Source: Pseudonocardia oroxyli (GTDB taxonomy: Bacteria > Actinomycetota > Actinomycetes > Mycobacteriales > Pseudonocardiaceae). Taken from it: a stretch of 64,000 bases of DNA. A program made the translations under genes and the position numbers. This document shows, piece after piece, positions 58,509-64,000 of this stretch. Location: contig NZ_FNBE01000004.1 in NCBI RefSeq assembly GCF_900102195.1, forward strand, positions 186,001 to 250,000, given 5' to 3'. Within the stretch, counting starts at the first letter, position 1; every line of letters begins with the position of its first letter. The notes under the pieces are model-generated. The model saw only the letters and a program-made list of their open reading frames with translations. It had not been told where the DNA came from and made no database searches.

Positions 58509-59407
58509 GCGAGCGCGAGGACGTGCGCAGGCAGGACGCCTGGCCGTGCGCCGAGGCCGCCGAGCTGGAGATCGGGATCGACGTCGGGCGGGTCCGGGTC
58601 GAGCTCAACGAGTCCGCCACCGAGGTGCGCGCCGAGGTCCGCCACGACCCGCACGGCGACAGCCCGTGGGAGCAGGGGCTCACCGGCATCCTCACCTGGC
58701 TGGGGAACGCCTCGGGTGACGCCGCGGTCGACCCGGGTGCCGCCGCCGTGCGCGCCGCGGAGGTCCGCTGGGACGCCGAGGCCAGGCGGCTGGTGATCCG
58801 GTCGACCCAGGACCTCCCGCTGCGCGTCGTGCCGCTGTCGGTCACGGTCTGGGCGCCCGCGGGGTCCCGGCTCGCCGTGAAGACCGGCGCCGGGGACGTC
58901 TCGGTGTCCGGCCGGGCGGGCTGGGCCGCGATCCGCACCGGCTCCGGCACCGCAGAGGTCGATGAGATCACCGGCGCCGGCGAGATCACCACCGGCTCCG
59001 GCCGGGTGGAGCTCGGGATCGTCGGCGGCGACGCCAAGCTGCGCACCGGCTCCGGCGGGGTCTCGGTGGCCTCGCTCAACGGGTCCACCCAGATCAAGGC
59101 GGGCAGCGGGGACGTCACGCTCGGGGAGGTGCACGGCGACCTCACCTGCAAGACCGGCTCCGGTGACGTCGTGGTCGCGGACGCCCACGCGGGCCGCTTC
59201 GACCTGACCACCGGCTCGGGGGGCCTGCGGATCGGCGTGCACGCGGGCGTGGCGGCGGAGCTGGACCTGTTCTCGGGTTCCGGCTCGGCGCGCAGCGACC
59301 TGGACGTCGGCGGGGTCGCGCCGGTGGACAGCCCGCCGCTGCACATCACGGGCCGCACCGGCAGCGGGGACGTGCTGGTGACCCGCGCCGCGACCGCGGG
59401 GGTCTGA
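58505..59407 (+). CDS. DUF4097 beta-strand repeat protein
   Basis: A 300-residue protein with no signal peptide, dominated by ~20-residue repeats of a GSG-centred turn: KTGAGDVSVSGRAG, RTGSGTAEVDEITG, TTGSGRVELGIVGG, RTGSGGVSVASLNG, KAGSGDVTLGEVHG, KTGSGDVVVADAHAG and TTGSGGLRIGVHAG, from about residue 125 to 255. These should build a right-handed beta-solenoid. The N-terminal ~110 residues are a mixed module with VRVELNES. Function of DUF4097 is unknown; coupling to a ribbon-helix-helix regulator recurs in actinobacteria to my knowledge. Confidence 0.88.
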   Translation: MSEREDVRRQDAWPCAEAAELEIGIDVGRVRVELNESATEVRAEVRHDPHGDSPWEQGLTGILTWLGNASGDAAVDPGAAAVRAAEVRWDAEARRLVIRSTQDLPLRVVPLSVTVWAPAGSRLAVKTGAGDVSVSGRAGWAAIRTGSGTAEVDEITGAGEITTGSGRVELGIVGGDAKLRTGSGGVSVASLNGSTQIKAGSGDVTLGEVHGDLTCKTGSGDVVVADAHAGRFDLTTGSGGLRIGVHAGVAAELDLFSGSGSARSDLDVGGVAPVDSPPLHITGRTGSGDVLVTRAATAGV

Positions 59408-59422
59408 GCCCGGCCCGGTGAC

Positions 59423-59605
59423 GCTTGGGCGTCCCAAGCACCGCTGAGCGACGCGTGGGACGCCCAAGCAACTCGGCGGCCCGGGCTCTGACGCTTGGGA
59501 CGCCCAAGCACCACGGAGCGACGCTTGGGACGCCCAAGCACCGGCGGCTCTGACGCTTGGGCGGCCCAAGCACCGCTGAGCGACGCTTGGGCGTCCCAAG
59601 CGTCA
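59423..59605. repeat. hairpin cluster C: six copies of the 17-base palindrome
   Basis: Copies start at 59423, 59453, 59493, 59523, 59555 and 59585, forming three pairs with an exact 30-base offset. Centres alternate CGT (59423, 59585), ACG (59453, 59493, 59523) and CGG (59555). The last copy has extended GTCA flanking complementarity. The cluster lies between the convergent DUF4097 and YcaQ-type genes; the rest of the gap to 59662 is GC-rich without a recognised signal. Confidence 0.92.
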
Positions 59606-59662
59606 GCGGCCCCGGCGCTCGCCCCGGCGGCACCGGCGGCAGCGCCCCTCAGCGGCCCCGAC

Positions 59663-60883
59663 TCACCACGCTCGGCGCAGCGCTCCGGCCAGGTCGCCCC
59701 GCTCCCCCACCTGCACCGCGTCGAGCTCCAGCCACTCCGCCATGAGGTCCAGCTCCGCCGCCAGCTCGGCGGCGACGCGGGCGTGCGCGACGCCCGGCTC
59801 GGCGTAGGCGCCCTGCACCCGCAGCACCCCCGCGGCCCGGTCCGCCTTGAGGTCCACCCGCGCGACCAGCTCGCCGTCGAGCAGGAACGGGAACACGTAG
59901 TAGCCGTACTCCCGCTTGGGCTCGGGCACGTAGATCTCGATGCGGTAGCGGAAGCCGAAGATCCGCTCGGTGCGCTCCCGCTCCCAGATCAGCGGGTCGA
60001 ACGGGCAGAGCAGCGCGCGGCCCTCGACCCGCCGCGGCACCACGGCACCCGGCCACCGGTACGCGGGCGACCGCCAGCCGCGGACCGCCACCGGCTCCAG
60101 CTCCCCCGCCTCGACCAGCTCGGCGACCGCGCGCTGCGAGTCGGCGGGCCCGAGGCGGTAGTAGTCCCGCAGGTCCGGCTCCGTCGCGATCCCCAGCGCC
60201 TGGGCCGAGCGGCGCACCAGCTCACGGGCGGCGAGTCCGTGGTCCATCGGGTGCGCGGCCAGCACCTCGGGCGGCAGCACCCGCTCGGGCAGGTCGTAGA
60301 GGCGCTGGAAGTGCACGCGAGTGCCGGTGGTGAGCGCGCCGAGCCCGAACAGGTACTCGCAGATCCGCTTGACCTCCGACCGCTCCCACCAGGTGACCCC
60401 CGGCGGCCTGCTCTGCGCGCCCAGCGCGGCCTCCAGGGTGCCCGCCCCCACCGGGCCGAGCTCCTTGACCGCGGCGAGCACGTCCGCCACCAGCGCGGGC
60501 TCCCGCTCGGCCAGCTCGGCGTAGTGCCGCCACCAGCCGGGCCGCTTCGCCCCGGAGAGCAGCAGCGGCCAGTCCGCGACCGGCAGCAGGCTGGCCTCGT
60601 GCGCCCAGTACTCGACCATCAGCCGCGGCCGCCGGGCCGAGTCCGCCCAGGCCGCGGCGTCCAGCAGGGCGCGCGGGTAGGCCCCGAGCCGGGCGAAGAC
60701 CGGCATGTAGTGCGCCCGCACCGCCACGTTCACCGAGTCCAGCTGCAGCAGTCGGACCCGGCCCAGCACCCGCGCGAGGTGCCGCCGGGTCACCGGGCCC
60801 GTGGGCCGCGGGTCCGCGAACCCCTGGGCGGCGAGCGCGGTCCGTCGGGCCACGTCGGCCGAGATCGTCCTCACGAGCGGCAT
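59663..60883 (-). CDS. YcaQ/AlkX-type winged-helix DNA glycosylase
   Basis: A 406-residue protein of the HTH_42 family that includes crosslink-unhooking glycosylases. The catalytic QxD-type motif appears as LLQLDSVNVAVRAHYMPVFAR near residues 46-66. Other landmarks are RPRLMVEYWAHEASLLPVADW near 90-110, winged-helix segments around 150-280 and CPFDPLIWERERTERIFGFRYRIEIYVP near 305-332. QLD rather than QxQ suggests the YcaQ/AlkX subgroup. ATG at 60883 (MPLVRTIS) is chosen; an ATG five codons upstream is possible. Confidence 0.88.
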   Translation of the reverse strand: MPLVRTISADVARRTALAAQGFADPRPTGPVTRRHLARVLGRVRLLQLDSVNVAVRAHYMPVFARLGAYPRALLDAAAWADSARRPRLMVEYWAHEASLLPVADWPLLLSGAKRPGWWRHYAELAEREPALVADVLAAVKELGPVGAGTLEAALGAQSRPPGVTWWERSEVKRICEYLFGLGALTTGTRVHFQRLYDLPERVLPPEVLAAHPMDHGLAARELVRRSAQALGIATEPDLRDYYRLGPADSQRAVAELVEAGELEPVAVRGWRSPAYRWPGAVVPRRVEGRALLCPFDPLIWERERTERIFGFRYRIEIYVPEPKREYGYYVFPFLLDGELVARVDLKADRAAGVLRVQGAYAEPGVAHARVAAELAAELDLMAEWLELDAVQVGERGDLAGALRRAW

Positions 60884-60925
60884 CGTGCCGGCAGCCACCG
60901 ACAGTTCCAGCCGGTCTCGGCGCCG

Positions 60926-61885
60926 TCAGCGCGGCGGCGCGTCCGGGAGCTCGGCGGGCGTCCGTTCCGCGCGCACCACCAACACCACGGCGACGAGCAC
61001 GATGGCGCCGCCGAGGGCCTGCAGGAGCGAGAAGCGCTCGCCGACCAGCGCGACCCCGAGCACGACGGCGATCACCGGATTGACGTAGGCGTAGGTCGCG
61101 ACCGTCGAGACCGGCAGGCCCCGCAGCGCGAGGGCGTAGCCGCTGAATCCGCCGAGGGTGGCCAGGGCCGCCCCGACCCAGGCCCACCACGCCACGCCGG
61201 ACACGGCCGCGAGGTCGAGCCGCGCGCCCGTCAGCAGCCCGGCGAGGCCCATCAGCACGCCGCCGGTCACCATCTGCACGGTCGCCATGGCGAACGGGTT
61301 GGGCGGGACCGGGAGCCGGGTCGTCGCGTAGGTGCCACTCGCCCAGCCCAGACCCGCCAGCACCACCAGCCACGGGCCCCACCAGGCGCTCCCGGCCGTA
61401 CCCCCGGAGCCCGGCCCGGACAGCACCAGCACCCCCAGCCCGACCAGGCCGACGAGCACGCCGACCAGCGTCGCGCGGGAGGGGCGGTCGCCGAACACGG
61501 TCCGCAGCACCGCGATGTAGAGGGGGACGACCGCGAGCAGCAGCGCGGCCAGGCCCGACGGGATCCGGGTCTGGGCCAGCGCGACGAACCCGTTCCCCCA
61601 GGCGGGCAGCAACAACCCGCTCAGCATCGAGGTGAGCAGCTGCGCGCGGGTCATGCCGAACGCCGAGAACCCGCCGGTGAGCAGCACGATCACCCCCAGC
61701 GCGAGTCCCGCGGCCAGGAACCGCAGGGACCCGGCGAGCAACGGCGGCACGTCGGTGATCGTCAGGCGGTTGAGCAGATAGATCGAGCCCCAGAGGACGT
61801 AGACCGAGGTGAGCGCGAGCCAGGCCGCCCGCAGGCCCACCGCCGGTTCCACCGAACGAACGTTCACGGAGACCGACGGTGTCAT
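60926..61885 (-). CDS. EamA/DMT-family transporter (RhaT/YedA-like)
   Basis: A 319-residue membrane exporter with ten hydrophobic segments in two EamA repeats: SVYVLWGSIYLLNRLTITDVPP to LRFLAAGLAL near residues 25-60, and the second repeat WLVVLAGLGWASGTYATTRLPVP near 170. A typical second-repeat end is TVATYAYVNPVIAVVLGVALVGE near 265. GGGGGGCGGGC precedes the ATG at 61885. A TACCCT box further upstream gives it a short leader. It is divergent from the GNAT gene 49 bases away. Substrate unknown, perhaps amino acids or drugs. Confidence 0.9.
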   Translation of the reverse strand: MTPSVSVNVRSVEPAVGLRAAWLALTSVYVLWGSIYLLNRLTITDVPPLLAGSLRFLAAGLALGVIVLLTGGFSAFGMTRAQLLTSMLSGLLLPAWGNGFVALAQTRIPSGLAALLLAVVPLYIAVLRTVFGDRPSRATLVGVLVGLVGLGVLVLSGPGSGGTAGSAWWGPWLVVLAGLGWASGTYATTRLPVPPNPFAMATVQMVTGGVLMGLAGLLTGARLDLAAVSGVAWWAWVGAALATLGGFSGYALALRGLPVSTVATYAYVNPVIAVVLGVALVGERFSLLQALGGAIVLVAVVLVVRAERTPAELPDAPPR

Positions 61886-61934
61886 GCCCGCCCCCCGGCG
61901 GCCAGGCGTGAGTGAGGCAGGGTACGAATGCGGC

Positions 61935-62459
61935 ATGGCCCTCGCCTCGGTCCGCCCCGCCGTCGACGCGGACGTCGACGAGATCGTCCGCATCCAGGCC
62001 GAGACCTGGCGGCTGGTCTACGCCGACCTCCTCCCGGCCGCCGCCCTGGAGGCCCTCACCAGCCCGGACGCGCGGCGGACCTGGGCGGACGCCGTGCACG
62101 CCGGGGAGCCCTTCCACGTGTTCGTGGCGCAGGAGGGCGAGTGGACGGTGGGGTTCTGCGCCGCCGCGCACTACGCCGGGCAGGGCGGCTCGATCGCCGA
62201 GATCAGCACCCTGCTCGTGGAGCCGCGCTGGGGCAGGCGCGGGCACGGCGGTCGGTTGCTCGCCGTGGCGGGCGCCGCGCTGCGCCGGGCGGGCTCGCAG
62301 ACCGGGCGGGCCTGGGTGCCCGAGGCCGACCACGCCTCCCGCCGCTTCTACGACCGGGCGGGCTGGGCCGCGGACGGCGCCGTGCGCACCCTCGACACCG
62401 GAGACGGCACGCTCCGCGAGGTCCGCCACACCGGCACCCTCGACCTACAGGTTCAGTAG
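61935..62459 (+). CDS. GNAT-family N-acetyltransferase
   Basis: A 174-residue acetyltransferase. The start SVRPAVDADVDEIVRIQAETWRLVYADLLP is typical of the RimI-like/phosphinothricin group. Acetyl-CoA motif A is EISTLLVEPRWGRRGHGGRLLAVAG near residues 88-112. Motif B follows with ASRRFYDRAGWAADG near 135. Acceptor unknown. A TACGAA box, a weaker form of the usual TAnnnT, lies six bases before the ATG. Its last 15 bases overlap the 3' end of convergent dapB. Confidence 0.88.
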   Translation: MALASVRPAVDADVDEIVRIQAETWRLVYADLLPAAALEALTSPDARRTWADAVHAGEPFHVFVAQEGEWTVGFCAAAHYAGQGGSIAEISTLLVEPRWGRRGHGGRLLAVAGAALRRAGSQTGRAWVPEADHASRRFYDRAGWAADGAVRTLDTGDGTLREVRHTGTLDLQVQ

Positions 62460-63176
62460 CGGCTCGAGCCCGAAGGTCAGCCCGGGGCGCTGCCCCACGT
62501 TGCGGATGGACAGCAGCACCCCCGGCATGAACGACGCCCGGTTCGCGCTGTTGTGCGAGATCGTCAGGGTCTCCCCCGCGTCGCCGAAGATCACGTCCTG
62601 CTGCGCGACCACCCCGAGCATGCGGATGGCGTGCACGTGGATGCCGTCGACGACGGCGCCGCGGGCCCCGTCCGGGTCCGACGTCGTGGCGTCCGGCACC
62701 GCACCGAGCCCCGCCTTCGCCCGGGCCTGCGCCACCAGCGTCGCCGTGCGGGCCGCGGTGCCCGAGGGCGCGTCCACCTTCTTCTCGTGGTGGGCCTCGA
62801 CGACCTCGACCGACTCGAAGAAGGGGGCGGCGAGCTGCGCGAAGTGCATGGTCAGCACGGCGCCGATGCCGAAGTTGGGGGCGATCAGCACGCCCACGCC
62901 GTCGGGGATCAGCCGGCGCACGGCCTCGAGGCGCTCCGGGGAGAACCCGCTCACCCCGACGACGGCGTGCTTGCCCGCGCCGAGGACGTGGGCCAGGTTG
63001 TCCAGGACGACGTCCGGCCGGGTCAGGTCCACCACCACGTCCGCGGCGGCGATGCCGTCGAGGGGGTCGGTGGAGCCGATCTCCGCGACCAGCTCCATGT
63101 CCGGGGCGCCGCGGACCGCCGCGCACGCCTCGGACCCCATCCGCCCCTTCGCCCCCAGCACCGCGACTCGGATCAC
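62445..63176 (-). CDS. dapB: 4-hydroxy-tetrahydrodipicolinate reductase
   Basis: A 243-residue NAD(P)H-dependent reductase following DapA in diaminopimelate/lysine synthesis. Nucleotide-binding GAKGRMGSEAC is at residues 8-18. VDLTRPDVVLDNLAHVLGAGKHAVVGVSG continues the Rossmann domain near 50-78. The substrate-binding motif EVVEAHHEKKVDAPSGTA near 130-145 holds the catalytic histidine pair and lysine. GTG at 63176 follows TAGGCT by six bases. It converges on the GNAT gene with a 15-base overlap. Confidence 0.95.
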   Translation of the reverse strand: MIRVAVLGAKGRMGSEACAAVRGAPDMELVAEIGSTDPLDGIAAADVVVDLTRPDVVLDNLAHVLGAGKHAVVGVSGFSPERLEAVRRLIPDGVGVLIAPNFGIGAVLTMHFAQLAAPFFESVEVVEAHHEKKVDAPSGTAARTATLVAQARAKAGLGAVPDATTSDPDGARGAVVDGIHVHAIRMLGVVAQQDVIFGDAGETLTISHNSANRASFMPGVLLSIRNVGQRPGLTFGLEPLLNL

Positions 63177-63232
63177 GGGGCCAGCCTAGTGCGGTGACCG
63201 CGAGGGCCCGTCGACGACCGCGGTCGCCGCAC

Positions 63233-64000
63233 TCAGGGCCTGGTCTCGGGGTTGCCGGCGACCGCCTTGTCCAGCAGCGGGACCAGGGTGTCCAGGACGT
63301 AGGGCAGCGAGAGCGGGCTGGTGAAGTAGAGCGCGCCCGCCAGGGTGGCGTCGGTGAAGACGAGGTGGCCGCCCTGCACCGGGGCGAGCGTGCGGTAGAT
63401 CGGCTGGGCCTCCAGCTCGGTGCGGGCCTCGGCGTCCTCGGTGGCCCAGAGCAGCACCTTCGCCGAGTTCAGCACGTCGAGCCGCTCGATGGGGATGTAG
63501 GCCTGGCGCGAGTCGTCTCCGGTGGCGAAGGCGTCGATGTCCGCCGGGACGGTGAAGCCCAGGTCGGTGAGGAACTCGGTGGACAGGCCGTCCTGGTAGG
63601 CGATCGCGCTGCCGTCGTAGTACGGCGCCTGCAGGAAGACCGCCGGGGTGTTCGCGAAGGCCGGGTGGGCCGCGGCCGCGTCGGCGAAGCGCTTCTTGAT
63701 CCCGTCGACCAGGGCCTGCGCCTGCGGGCCCTGGCCCAGCGCCTGCCCGATCAGCAGGGTCTGCTGGTCCCACGGCGCGAAGTACGCCTTGTCACCCTTG
63801 GGCTGCGCCACGGTCGGGGCGATCGCCGCGAGCCGCTCGTACTGCCCCCGGTCCAGCCCGGCGTTCGTCGCGATGATCAGGTCCGGCTGCAGGGACGCGA
63901 TCTTCTCGTAGTTCGGGCCGTCGGTCATCTCGAGGACCTCGGGGGTGGCCGAGCCCAGCTCCTCGCGCGCCCACGGCCAGGTGGCGTAGGGCTGGTCGCC
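63233..64000 (-). CDS. iron-siderophore ABC transporter substrate-binding protein (N-terminus beyond window)
   Basis: A partial receptor of the FepB/FecB fold: 255 residues are visible and the start lies beyond 64000. The frame stays open through the edge (LGSATPEVLEMTDGPNYEKI upstream of the first in-window methionine). Landmarks: LQPDLIIATNAGLDRGQYERLAAIAPTV, the linker helix with ALGQGPQAQALVDGIKKRFAD, and QAYIPIERLDVLNSAKVLLWAT. It is upstream of dapB on the same strand with a 56-base gap. It is a second siderophore-type receptor, only distantly similar to the one at 22838. Confidence 0.88.
   Translation of the reverse strand, partial: GDQPYATWPWAREELGSATPEVLEMTDGPNYEKIASLQPDLIIATNAGLDRGQYERLAAIAPTVAQPKGDKAYFAPWDQQTLLIGQALGQGPQAQALVDGIKKRFADAAAAHPAFANTPAVFLQAPYYDGSAIAYQDGLSTEFLTDLGFTVPADIDAFATGDDSRQAYIPIERLDVLNSAKVLLWATEDAEARTELEAQPIYRTLAPVQGGHLVFTDATLAGALYFTSPLSLPYVLDTLVPLLDKAVAGNPETRP

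Overview
The window is chromosomal DNA of a high-GC actinobacterium. GC content is very high throughout, GTG starts are common, and many genes seem to lack a leader: a TAnnnT box sits 6-8 bases before the start codon. Gene order (miaB, gluABCD, recX-recA-DUF3046, lhr, nei, pspA-clgR, pgsA, rimO, argA, ftsK, rnj, dapA, thyX, dapB) matches the recA-to-dapB core region known from mycobacteria and corynebacteria. Gene content and style suggest Pseudonocardia or a relative; the genus is an inference. I saw no tRNA, rRNA, prophage, insertion sequence or CRISPR array.

Layout. 1-12.1 kb: miaB (cut by the window edge), an orphan TAXI solute-binding lipoprotein, a hydrolase divergent from a MocR regulator, a two-component system divergent from the gluABCD amino-acid importer, and an S9 peptidase. 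12.1-21 kb: two small proteins, then two complete succinate dehydrogenase operons side by side (a mycobacterial Sdh1 type, then a Bacillus/Corynebacterium type) with a divergent LysR regulator. 21-24 kb: an RpiR regulator divergent from an esterase-like hydrolase and a siderophore-binding lipoprotein. 24-27 kb: recX, recA with a LexA box, DUF3046. 27-32 kb: a DrrAB-like ABC exporter with a divergent TetR repressor and a coupled CoA-transferase, a second TetR and a drug/metabolite transporter. 32-41 kb: Lhr helicase, L,D-transpeptidase, a lipoprotein/YidC/small membrane protein operon, and Nei glycosylase. 41-50 kb: pspA-clgR envelope stress genes, pgsA-rimO, argA with an ankyrin protein, a GH16 enzyme, an AraC regulator, TrmL and a YceI protein. 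50-64 kb: ftsK, RNase J, dapA, a TIGR03085 protein, an internally deleted EEP gene, thyX, a ribbon-helix-helix/DUF4097 pair, a YcaQ-type glycosylase, an EamA transporter, a GNAT protein, dapB and a second siderophore-binding protein.

The least explained content is the intergenic DNA. Three convergent gene gaps hold clusters of a 17-base hairpin (20 copies), mostly in pairs exactly 30 bases apart; one cluster is a 73-base-period array. A separate 40-base palindrome with GTGAG...CTCAC ends occurs three times with covarying arms, two of them bracketing the first sdh operon. A third set of long inverted repeats (CACGTTTCGTG ends and TGATCA-containing units) occurs at three sites. Other leads are a symmetric leaderless divergent promoter whose palindrome contains both -10 boxes, a ribbon-helix-helix protein with a tandem TGACGTCA operator candidate, and a small protein that repeats a segment of PspA.
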